From the NCBI RefSeq assembly GCF_027158205.1, contig NZ_JAPVLU010000011.1, positions 1 to 64,000 on the forward strand: a stretch of DNA of 64,000 nucleotides, given 5' to 3'. The DNA comes from Streptomyces sp. H39-S7 (lineage in GTDB: Bacteria > Actinomycetota > Actinomycetes > Streptomycetales > Streptomycetaceae). The notes under the pieces were generated by a model, which saw nothing but the letters and a program-made list of their open reading frames with translations, made no database searches and was not told where the DNA came from. Positions 1 to 8,005 of the stretch are shown piece after piece (position 1 is the first letter of the stretch; every line of letters begins with the position of its first letter). Both the position numbers and the translations under genes were made by a program.

Positions 1-254
1 GCCTGGCGGCTCTTGGTTTGGCCCTGACGGGCCAATCGGGCCTGACGGCCCGTAAGATGACGGAGCGTCACGCCTGACGGCGTGACTGTTGGTTGGTGCG
101 GCCGACGATGTCGGCCGTTGGGCTGAGGCGATTCCCCCTGTCGGGGGAATCGTGGGAACTGTGCTGGAGGCCGGTGCCTGCCGGCACTCGGCGTGAAGTC
201 AAAGTTGGTTTTCTACATGGTTATTTGAGTAGGCCCCTCCCCTGGCGGGGAGGG
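1..254. repeat. Array of perfect hairpins with C(TGNC)G loops
   Basis: No convincing gene is seen here. Instead there is a run of perfect inverted repeats: 1-10 (loop TGGC), 18-35 (TGAC), 37-52 (TGAC), 58-70 (3-nt loop), 67-86 (TGAC), 99-117 (3-nt loop), 129-152 (TGTC, 10-bp stem), 174-187 (TGCC) and 235-254 (TGGC). Stem sequences all differ, but most loops are TGNC closed by a C-G pair. Hairpins 58-70 and 67-86 share bases and cannot form together. The first hairpin starts at base 1, so the array probably continues outside the window. Possible roles include a structured RNA, a processing or termination region, or protein-binding sites; none is shown by the sequence. Confidence 0.8.
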
Positions 255-396
255 AGTTGGTTCTCATGGAGGGTATGGGGTGGGTTGTCGTTAGCGAAGG
301 TTCGCCGGCTGCGCCAGCTTGGTACTTGATCCCTGAGGCCATATTTCGGCTTGGCTCCTGCGTCATCGGAAAGGGTGTTCAGGACGAGTGGATGGA

Positions 397-424
397 GCAC
401 CTGAGCTCTGACGAGCTCAGGTGC
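397..424. repeat. 12-bp-stem hairpin with TGAC loop
   Basis: A perfect 12-bp stem (397-408 with 413-424) encloses the loop TGAC. It follows the same C(TGNC)G rule as the hairpins at 1-254 and is the longest stem of the set. The bases between 255 and 396 hold no comparable hairpin. From 425 to about 1077 nothing is recognisable, although a weak open frame on the plus strand leads into the WD40 remnant. Confidence 0.8.
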
Positions 425-1077
425 TGTCATGACTCGCCAAGGGCCGCACTCAATACCGGCGTTGTGGCTGGGCATCGCACGATGAGGTGGCTGCTGTCGT
501 GCGCGGTACGTAGAGGCTTGGCCGTTGTCTACCTGTCGGCCATCACGGCAGTCATCGTTGAGAGTTCGGGGCCGCCGCTGACGCAGAAGAACCACGCCTC
601 TATCTCACCACCGCAGTAGCCGCAGGACGGCAGAGAGTGGGGCACGTCTATGCGCCGGCACGGGGCTGCTTCGGCTATGTCCTCGGATCCGGTGCCGCTC
701 TGCAGGGCGGGCTGGCGTCATCATGGAGCCTCTGGGCTCTTGGCAGGAATACTGAGGTGGTGAACCGTGGCCAGCTCGCCCGACCACCGTCCGCACTCCC
801 TGCGGCTCCCGGGGCCTCTGACGGACTGCAGCAACGAGCTGAGGAGTTACTGTGCTGGATGGCGAAAGAGGAGCAGTTGCTAGCCCTCGTGCGATCCGGT
901 AAGGATTCGTGGGAATTGCGTGAGCGGTTGGTCCGTATCCAGGCGCTGCAGCAAGCACTGCTCGGCTATCCCGAAGCGATGAACGCCACGGCTCCTGTCA
1001 CCGCGACAGCGGCACCCGGTGCCTGTGTGCCGCCCGACAGCATCGCGTCCGTCGGCGGGCCGGTACGAAGACCCCAG

Positions 1078-1999
1078 CACGGGCACACCCTGGCCGCCGG
1101 TGGCAGCGACGACACCGTGCGCCTGTGGAATCTGACCACCCGGTAGGTAGACACCGTTCTGCCCCATCCCGGCCCCGTCACCTCCCTCCACTGGTACAGC
1201 CCCACCGTCCTCATCGACGGCGCGGCCGACAGTGCAGTACGCCTGTGGCACCTACCCAGCCCGGTCCTGCCAGGCACCAGCCCAGTCAACGTCGTGGCCT
1301 TCACCTCCGACGGCCGTTCCCTGATGGCGGGGGCCGCCACGCTGCGGGCATGGAGCACCACCACACGAGCACTCGTGGAGACCATCCCCATCCTGGTCCC
1401 CTGATCGAATCCATGGCGGTCAGCCCGACGGGCACACCCTGGCCGCCGCTTACAGCACCAGTGTCATCGCGCTATAGGACCTCTCCCACCCCGGGTCAGC
1501 TATCCGGATCGGTGCCCCGTTGACCGGGCCGGCCACCGGCTACGCCGAATCGCTCGTCTTCAGCCCCAACGGCCAGACCCTGGCGAGTAGCAACGATGAC
1601 GGCACCGTCCGACTGTGGAACATCCGCAATCGAGCGCACCCCATCCCCCAGGCAACCCTCACGGGGCCGACGAGCTACGTCTTCTCTGTCGCGTTCAGCC
1701 CCGACGGGCGAACCCTGGCCGCCGACAGTACCGACAGCACCATCTGGTTGTGGGACATCGAGCGTCCCGCCGCACCACAACTACTGGCCACCTTGACCGG
1801 CCCCGTCGGTCACATTTACTCCATCGCCTACGCCCCCGACAACCGCACCCTGGCCGGCGCAGGCACCGACGGCATGATCCACCTGTGGAACACCGATGCG
1901 GAACGGCTCGCCTCCACCGTGTGCACCAGTGCCGGTTCCCCCCTGTCCCCCGCCGAATGGCGCGAGTACGTCCCGGACCTCCCCTACAACCCTCCGTGC
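1078..1999 (+). pseudogene. Remnant of a WD40-repeat protein (C-terminal blades)
   Basis: Successive WD40 blades are readable but not in one frame. One frame gives a blade ending DDTVRLWN, then an in-frame TAG at 1144-1146, then more blade sequence (SAVRLWHL and LRAWSTT) in the same frame up to a TGA near 1402. The next blade (AVSP then GHTLAAA) needs a one-base correction near 1433. From 1520 a third open stretch has three good blades (VRLWN, IWLWD, IHLWN) and the usual C-terminal tail of Streptomyces WD40/NTPase proteins (AEWREYVPDLPYNPPC), running on past the normal stop. The likely ancestor is the C-terminal propeller of an nSTAND- or kinase-linked WD40 protein. The N-terminal effector part is absent. 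Confidence 0.75.
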
Positions 2000-2196
2000 A
2001 ATACCGGACGATGCCCGTCGAAGATGGGCTCTGCCGGTCTTCAAGGTAGCGGTGCGAATCGGAACAGGATGCGCGTCGCCGCGAGCTGGTACAGGCTTCC
2101 AGCGGCCTCCTGTACTCCAGGTGGATCGGATGGCGAGCTTGCCCATGCGCGCCGTCTCGGCGATGGCATTTGCCCGCAGAGATCGATTGGAAGGCG

Positions 2197-4266
2197 CTAG
2201 CCTGCCTTGGTGTCGCTTGAAGCCCTTGTTGTGGCTCTCTTTTGGGCGTACATCTGTTGGTCTGCCGAGTGAAGGATCTCCTCCGGAGTCATCCCGCACC
2301 GCGCCCAGCCGATTCCGAAGCTGGCCCCGGTTCGTATGCTGTGGCCGTCAACGCGGATGGGCAGAATGATGGCGTTGCGCAGCCGGACCGCGAGGTCGGC
2401 TGCGTCGGCGGGCGCGAGGCCGTCCGCGAGGACGACGAATTCGTCACCGCCGAGCCGGGCGACGGTGTCGCCGTGCCGGGCCGTGTCGGCGAGCCGACGA
2501 CCCACCTCGATAAGGACGGCGTCACCCGTGGGGTGTCCAAACCGGTCGTTGATCGACTTGAAGCCGTCCAGGTCACAGAAGAGGACTGCGAGCCCCTTGC
2601 CAACCGACTCATTGTTCTCATCGGGTGGGACGACGTGGACATGTGCTTCCTGCAGATGCTGCATCTCTTCGGTTGCCTGGATGGTTGCGGCGTCGTCGCC
2701 TGTGTTGCGCTGCCCGGGGCACAGGCGCGCCCGGATCCGTGCCCGCAACTCCGCGCTATTGGGCAGGCCGGTGAGGGGGTCGAGGCTGGCCGCGGGGGGC
2801 GCGAGCTGGAACTCGTGCCCCCCGCGCTCCTCGATCTCCGCGACGTGCGCGATCAGAAAATGCGGCCCGTCAACCGTGTCCGCGACTACCGAGTTCCGCA
2901 GCGAGACCCAGACGTAGGTGCCGTCGCCGCGGGCCAGCCGCAACTCGGCCCGCCCGCCCTCGGCCAAGGTGAGCAGCAGCTCACTGTCCTCGGGGTGGAC
3001 GAGATCGGAGAGGGAGTAGCGCCACATCGTGGATGCGGACCGCCCCAGCAGCCGGCACAGCGCGTCGTTGACGCGCAGCAACTTGCCGTCCTGGTCGCCA
3101 CCCATCTCGGCGATGCCCATACCGCTGGGCGCGTATTCGAACGCCTGCCGGAAGCGCTCCTCGCTGGCACGCAGCGCCCGCTGATCGTGGTCCAGCTGGA
3201 CCGAAGGGGGCTGGGTTTTGGCCCGCAGTTGGGCGTTGTTGATCGCGATGGCCGCCTGGAACGCGTACATCTGGAGCGCCTCACGGCCCCATGGTCCCGG
3301 GTGCCGGCCGTTGGTGGGCTTGCCAACGGAAATCACGCCGATCAGCTCGCCTCCGATAGGACGAGAGGCGTACATCGGGGCGTAGAGACGGTCGTTGGGG
3401 TGCCACCCGTCGAGGGAGGGGGCAGGCGAGTCCTCCGGTGCGTCATCGCTGTCGGGTTGCCTGGGGTCAGACCAGGAAACGAAGCGCAGAGTGCCCCACC
3501 GCTCGCCTTGCGTCAGGCGTTGCTCCCAGGTCTCCCGGGGGGTCACTGTGCCGGGTCTGGCGGGGGCACGCCCGGCGAACGCAGCCAGGATCAGGTCGCC
3601 GTTCGGGCTCACCATGTTGACTGCGACTAGCGCGTAGCCCAGGCTGTGGGCTACTCCGTCGGCCACAGCCTGCAGGGTGTCAGCGACACTCCGCGGCGCA
3701 TGGAGATCCGTTACAACCTGGTGCAGCTGACGCAGGGTCGCGAGACGGACATACGGCTCCGATCGGGTATCGGTATCTTCTTCGGCCAGGGCTAGCGGCG
3801 CTCCGGCCGAAAGCTTCTTGCGACCAGCCAACATCTTGCCCTGTTGGCCGGGGGCTGGGGTGTTGTCGTCCGGGTGATGGGCCGTGGCGAGGTCTGGAGG
3901 CTCCGACGGTGTGTGGGTCCGCGCGGGTGGGGAGGTCGGGTACTCCTGTCGGCCAGCAAGCGAGTTCGACGGGCGTGCGGCGGCGAGTTCGGCGAGTACC
4001 CGCTGGGCACTGGGCACTCCGGACCGAACAGCGATCTGCAGCCAGCGCACTGCCTCTGTCTCATGATCGCCGTCACGCTCCAAGAGGTAGTGCAAGCCCA
4101 CCTGATAAGCGGCATGGCCCACCTCGGCTCGGTCCGAGGCGAGGGCCAACGCAGCGGTCTCCTCGGGGTTCATAGCAGCCAGGCGGGACATCACCATGCC
4201 GAAGCCGGCTGTGAGCTGTCCCTCGCTGGTTTCGGCTTTCTCTGTGCTGCTGTCGTCGTTGCTCAC
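2197..4266 (-). CDS. GAF-PAS-GGDEF diguanylate cyclase
   Basis: This 689-residue protein should make cyclic di-GMP from two GTP. An N-terminal helical part (about 45-100) looks Sel1/TPR-like. A GAF-type sensor covers about 170-350 and a PAS fold about 370-480. The GGDEF domain starts at SLDPLTGLPN and has an intact LGGDEF signature (GGDEF at 606-610). RHGD at 597-600, exactly five residues before GGDEF, fits the RxxD inhibitory I-site. No EAL or HD-GYP domain is present, so only synthesis is predicted. No membrane segment is evident, so it is probably cytosolic. Its ATG overlaps the end of the ECF sigma factor gene by four bases, so the two are probably translated together and the input may be tied to that regulator. 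Confidence 0.9.
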   Translation of the reverse strand: MSNDDSSTEKAETSEGQLTAGFGMVMSRLAAMNPEETAALALASDRAEVGHAAYQVGLHYLLERDGDHETEAVRWLQIAVRSGVPSAQRVLAELAAARPSNSLAGRQEYPTSPPARTHTPSEPPDLATAHHPDDNTPAPGQQGKMLAGRKKLSAGAPLALAEEDTDTRSEPYVRLATLRQLHQVVTDLHAPRSVADTLQAVADGVAHSLGYALVAVNMVSPNGDLILAAFAGRAPARPGTVTPRETWEQRLTQGERWGTLRFVSWSDPRQPDSDDAPEDSPAPSLDGWHPNDRLYAPMYASRPIGGELIGVISVGKPTNGRHPGPWGREALQMYAFQAAIAINNAQLRAKTQPPSVQLDHDQRALRASEERFRQAFEYAPSGMGIAEMGGDQDGKLLRVNDALCRLLGRSASTMWRYSLSDLVHPEDSELLLTLAEGGRAELRLARGDGTYVWVSLRNSVVADTVDGPHFLIAHVAEIEERGGHEFQLAPPAASLDPLTGLPNSAELRARIRARLCPGQRNTGDDAATIQATEEMQHLQEAHVHVVPPDENNESVGKGLAVLFCDLDGFKSINDRFGHPTGDAVLIEVGRRLADTARHGDTVARLGGDEFVVLADGLAPADAADLAVRLRNAIILPIRVDGHSIRTGASFGIGWARCGMTPEEILHSADQQMYAQKRATTRASSDTKAG

Positions 4267-4859
4267 TCATCCACCTCCTCAGGTCGAGGCACGGTTTGGT
4301 AGGAGCCGAGCCGAACCGACCCTCGGAGTCGGTTCCGGGCCGTCTTGAGGAGCTTCTTCACCGTGTTCTCGCTGATGCCCATCAGTGGTGCCGTTTCATC
4401 CACTTTCAGTCCGTCGAGATAGTGCAAGTGAAGCGCCTCGCGCTGGCGGGGTGTCAGCGCAGCCAGCGCTTCCATCACATCCATGCGCAGGCAGGCGGCT
4501 TCACCTGCATCACGCTGTGCAGCCGTCCACGCGTCGGCTAGGAGTGTCAGGTCATCCCCTTCGACTGGCGCTTCACGCGATTTGCTGTGCTTCTGCCAGT
4601 ATTCCGCGAGCCGGCACCGTGCGATCGGGAACAGCACTTTCACTGGGTCATCGTAGTTTTCGACATGGGTGTCGTACTTCACGAAGAACACCAGCCAGAT
4701 CTCTTGGCATACGTCTTCGGCATCCGCACTTCGGCTGGCCATTCGGCGGCTGACGAACCCCCGCAACCGGGAGTGGTGTGACGCATAGAAGTGCCGCATG
4801 TCCTCCTGCCGCGCCCGGTCGGCGGATCTGCGCGGGTCATCAGCGTGTCCGTAACTCAC
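4263..4859 (-). CDS. ECF-type RNA polymerase sigma factor
   Basis: This 198-residue protein has a sigma region 2 (core binding and -10 recognition, around DAEDVCQEIWLVFF) and a region 4 helix-turn-helix (LTPRQREALHLHYLDGL through ISENTVKKLLKTARNRLRG), the compact layout of extracytoplasmic-function sigma factors. It should direct RNA polymerase to a small regulon. No zinc-binding anti-sigma gene is adjacent. Instead a small membrane protein gene lies upstream and a GGDEF cyclase downstream, both overlapping by four bases. The regulon and the activating signal cannot be read from the sequence. Confidence 0.85.
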   Translation of the reverse strand: MSYGHADDPRRSADRARQEDMRHFYASHHSRLRGFVSRRMASRSADAEDVCQEIWLVFFVKYDTHVENYDDPVKVLFPIARCRLAEYWQKHSKSREAPVEGDDLTLLADAWTAAQRDAGEAACLRMDVMEALAALTPRQREALHLHYLDGLKVDETAPLMGISENTVKKLLKTARNRLRGSVRLGSYQTVPRPEEVDE

Positions 4860-5152
4860 CGATTCCCGTCACCGCCCCCCGGGTCCTGCATACGGTGTCC
4901 GCCACTGCCACCGCCGGAGCCGTGCGCACCCAGGTCAATCGTCCATTGGCCGGTCTGGGTCCGCTGCCGCACGTGTGCACGGCGGCCGCTGGCGGCCAGA
5001 ACTGCAGTCACTTCGGCCATCGCCCGCCGTTGCTCACGGGCCAGCGCCACTCGTCCTCGGATTCGGATCGCCAGCGCGCCCAACCCAAGCAGGCTGGTGA
5101 CCGCCGAGGCCACGCCTCCAAGCCCTACCGAATCAAGCACCTGAGGCCTCAC
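4856..5152 (-). CDS. Small predicted membrane protein upstream of sigma factor
   Basis: A 98-residue protein with one likely membrane segment near the N-terminus (about 10-30, Ala/Leu/Gly-rich), a basic Arg-rich helix (about 30-60) and a Gly-rich tail. It is the first gene of a three-gene minus-strand unit and overlaps the sigma factor start by four bases, which supports it being translated. I do not recognise the family. From its position it could regulate or anchor the sigma factor; that is inference only. Confidence 0.55.
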   Translation of the reverse strand: MRPQVLDSVGLGGVASAVTSLLGLGALAIRIRGRVALAREQRRAMAEVTAVLAASGRRAHVRQRTQTGQWTIDLGAHGSGGGSGGHRMQDPGGGDGNR

Positions 5153-5321
5153 AATCCGTCAGTGAACAGCATCAACACCTACATCGGTCGCGAGCGGTAG
5201 GAACGGGTACCCACCGGACCAAGATTCTTGGCAATATCCGTCCACGGGTCTGGGAACTGTCAATCCAGAACTGATCGTTCCGTGCGCTCTCTGGCGATGT
5301 ACTGGGCCGGCCCGGCGGATG

Positions 5322-5525
5322 CGGCTGCGGGCTGGCGGCTGTCCAGGGCGTCGCCCCCTTCTACGAACGTGGCCCAGGCGATGGTCTCGGGCAGTCCTCG
5401 GGTCCAGCCGCAGTCGATGACCATGCCCTGGGCCTCGATGACGGCAATGCCGGTCTCACGGGGCCGCGTACTGCTCCACCTGTGCCCCAGGCGAGGTCGA
5501 TGCCGATGAGCCGCTCCATTGCCAT
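5322..5525 (-). pseudogene. DUF429 protein remnant
   Basis: The minus strand starts like a DUF429 protein: MERLIGIDLAWG, with an ATG at 5523-5525. After a frame change near 5480 it continues with RETGIAVIEAQG and GWTRGLPETIAW up to GGDAL. The rest of the family's sequence is missing. The family normally has about 230 residues or more, so this is a frameshifted 5-prime fragment of fewer than 70 codons. It lies downstream of the helicase gene and probably marks an old rearrangement breakpoint. Confidence 0.6.
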
Positions 5526-5614
5526 GCCTCGGTGTATCAGAACGGTCTGCGGCAGCGGCGGTAACTGACGTGCGATTGTCCCCGGTGGAATGGCCCCGGC
5601 TCCGGAGGCACTGG

Positions 5615-7906
5615 CTAGGGCGTCCACCGCATGTCAACGGCTTCGAGGGCAGCGATGCGTTCGGCGGTGAGGCGTTCCCTGCGGCGGCGGATGTTGTTGA
5701 GCCATTGGCCCAGGCGCACGGAGTCACCGTTCAGGTCTTCGATGTGGCGCTGGGGGACGTCGAGGTGTCCTTCGCGGGCGTGGAAGGCGTGGGCGGCGGC
5801 CAGCCCGCGCTGGAAGGCGCGCTCGTGCGCCGATAGCCGGTCAGGGGATGCCACCTGGGGTGGGCGGGCTGTGGGGGCGCACCGATCGCGTTCCAGGCTG
5901 GTCAGGAGGCGGAGTTGTTCGGGGTGGAGGCGTTCAGGATGTGCGTGCTGGGTGTGGAGCCACTCCCCCAGGTGCAGCCCGTCATCGGTGGTGCGGTGGC
6001 GGGAGGTGTCGGGGCTGGGAGTGGTTTCGGTGTGGTGGCGGGTGGCGTGGTAGGCGCGTTGCCAGGTCAGGGGCCAGGGTGGGTTCCACCACGGGTCGAG
6101 GGCGTGCAGGGCGGTGGTGCGGGCGGGGGTGAGGTGGTCGGCCTGGGTGCGTTGGGTGGCGAGCCAGCGGCCGAGGGCGAAGCCGTCGTGGCGGGTGGTG
6201 ACGGGTGCGGCGAGGTGGCCGTGGAGGTCCGCGTAGGCGCGGGCGTGGGCCAGGCCGCGGTCCCATGCCTGCTGGCGGGGGTTCCAGATGATGCCCAGGC
6301 GTTCCATGGCGTTGGTTCGTGCGGGGTCGAGGGCTGCGGTGGTGTGGAGGTGGCGTTGCCAGGTGAGCCAGGTGCCCAGGGGGTAGTCGGTGTCGTCGGT
6401 GAAGGCTTGGGGGACGTCGAGGTGGTGGTGGGTGCGGTGGTAGCGGCGGGCGGCGGTCAGGCCGCGGCGCCATTCGGCGCTTTTGGGGGCCAGGACGCGC
6501 AGGGTCAGGGCGAGGGCGACTTCTTCGCCTTGGGTGGGGCGGTCGAAGCGCAGCCAGGCTTCGGGGTCGTGGTTGGGGTGGCTGGGGCGGTGGGTGCGGG
6601 GGTCGGCGAGGCGGGCGGTGAGGCGTTCGTCGTGGGCGCGTAGGGCTTGGACGGTGCGCCACAGTGGGGTGTAGGCGTCGGCGCCCAGCAGGTCGTCGGG
6701 GTCTTCGTCGGGGGCGAGGTAGACCGGGACGATGAGGGTGGCTTTCTTGCCGGCGCCGGGGCTTTGGCGCAGGGCGCGGCCGACGGCTTGGACGGTGTCG
6801 ACGGGGCTGTTCTTGGGGTCGGCGAAGACGACGGCGTCGATGGTGGGGACGTCGATGCCTTCGCCCAGGACGCGGGCGTTGGCGAGGACGGCGGGGGTGT
6901 GGGGGTCGGTGTGCTGGGCGAATTCCAGCAGGATCCGGCGGCGTACCCGGGGTGGGTGGGAGCCGCTGATCCAGTTCGACCACAGGTGGGGCGGGCGCAG
7001 GTCGGGTGGGAGGGTGGTGGCGGTGTCGGTCAGGGTGGTGGCGAAGGCCCGGGCGTCGGCGACGCGGTGGTGGAAGGTCAGCACGCGGCGTAGCTGGTGG
7101 TCGTGGATGGCGCGCAGGACGGCGATCTGGCGGCCGGCCAGGCGCAGGCCGTCGACGCCGGCGCCGGGTCCGGTGGCGAGGAAGTCGCGTAGCTGGGTGT
7201 TGTCGATGACGGGGACGAGGATCTGGTAGTCGGCGAGCAGGCCCAGGTCGATCGCGTCGGACAGGGTCAGGCGGTAGGCGATAGGCCCGAACAGGGCGGG
7301 GTCGTCCATGGAGGCGAGGGGTTCGTCGCTGCGGTCGGCCTCGGGGTCCCAGATGCGGGGGGTCGCGGTGAGGTAGAGGCGCCGGTTGGCGGGGACCTGG
7401 TCGTCGTGGTGGATCGCGGCCCAGGCTTTGCCGAGGCGGCCGGCGGTGCGGTGGGCCTCGTCGATGACCGCCAGGTCCCAGGGGGGTAGGTGGTGGTCGC
7501 GGTGGGCGGCGGTGAGGGTGGGCAGGCTGGCGTAGGTGGCGTAGACCGTGACCGGCCCGTCGGTGGTGGTCAGGGCGGTGAGTTCGGCGGGTGCGGTGGT
7601 CATGGGCGTGTCGCCGGCCGGGTGGTGGTCCAGTGCCTGGCGGGAGGAGCAGGCGGCCACGGCCGGTCCTTTGCGGCCGGCGTCGCGCCAGGCTCGCACG
7701 GTCTGGGAGAGCAGGTCCAAGGTGGGGAGAAGGACCAGGACCCGGCCGCGGGGGGTGAGGCGGGCGGCGGTACGGGCCGCGATCAGCGTCTTGCCGGTAC
7801 CGCACGCGGCGATCACGCTCGCCCGCGCATGGGTGTGCAGGGTTTTGACCGCGGCGGTGACGGCCTCCTTCTGATGGGGTCGGAGTTCGATCGCGGCGGT
7901 CGGCAT
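5615..7906 (-). CDS. DEAD/DEAH helicase with C-terminal helicase-associated repeats
   Basis: A 763-residue superfamily 2 helicase. It starts LRPHQKEAV (Q-motif-like), then Walker A AACGTGKTLIA (about 35-45), VIDEAHRT (motif II), YLTATPRI (motif III) and GIDVPTIDAVVF followed by QAVGRALRQ (motifs V and VI). The C-terminal half has about four helicase-associated repeats, each with a W..GL..A..Y or F...G.L.VP pattern and a LG.WL motif. This layout is common in Streptomyces accessory regions, where such genes are often annotated as type III restriction-like helicases, but no methylase or nuclease is encoded next to it. It lies about 100 bases downstream of sbcC in the same direction. A role in DNA repair or defence is inferred. 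Confidence 0.85.
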   Translation of the reverse strand: MPTAAIELRPHQKEAVTAAVKTLHTHARASVIAACGTGKTLIAARTAARLTPRGRVLVLLPTLDLLSQTVRAWRDAGRKGPAVAACSSRQALDHHPAGDTPMTTAPAELTALTTTDGPVTVYATYASLPTLTAAHRDHHLPPWDLAVIDEAHRTAGRLGKAWAAIHHDDQVPANRRLYLTATPRIWDPEADRSDEPLASMDDPALFGPIAYRLTLSDAIDLGLLADYQILVPVIDNTQLRDFLATGPGAGVDGLRLAGRQIAVLRAIHDHQLRRVLTFHHRVADARAFATTLTDTATTLPPDLRPPHLWSNWISGSHPPRVRRRILLEFAQHTDPHTPAVLANARVLGEGIDVPTIDAVVFADPKNSPVDTVQAVGRALRQSPGAGKKATLIVPVYLAPDEDPDDLLGADAYTPLWRTVQALRAHDERLTARLADPRTHRPSHPNHDPEAWLRFDRPTQGEEVALALTLRVLAPKSAEWRRGLTAARRYHRTHHHLDVPQAFTDDTDYPLGTWLTWQRHLHTTAALDPARTNAMERLGIIWNPRQQAWDRGLAHARAYADLHGHLAAPVTTRHDGFALGRWLATQRTQADHLTPARTTALHALDPWWNPPWPLTWQRAYHATRHHTETTPSPDTSRHRTTDDGLHLGEWLHTQHAHPERLHPEQLRLLTSLERDRCAPTARPPQVASPDRLSAHERAFQRGLAAAHAFHAREGHLDVPQRHIEDLNGDSVRLGQWLNNIRRRRERLTAERIAALEAVDMRWTP

Positions 7907-8005
7907 GTTCTCCTGGCCGGTTCCTGGTCGGGACGATGTTTTCAGGCGCCGCGGATGCGGTGCCGGGCGGGGCGGTGGGTGTTCCTCTGCCCGGTGGCTC
8001 TGACG

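Noticed and set aside
1..254. CRISPR array
   Set aside because: Repeated units are hairpins with different stems and irregular spacing; there are no identical repeats or spacers, and no cas genes in the window.
257..619. 120-residue open frame on the plus strand
   Set aside because: It crosses the hairpin at 397-424, has no family likeness or ribosome site, and the opposite strand is equally open.
5982..7805. 607-residue frame on the minus strand
   Set aside because: Arg/Pro-rich shadow of the helicase gene in another frame; no domain.
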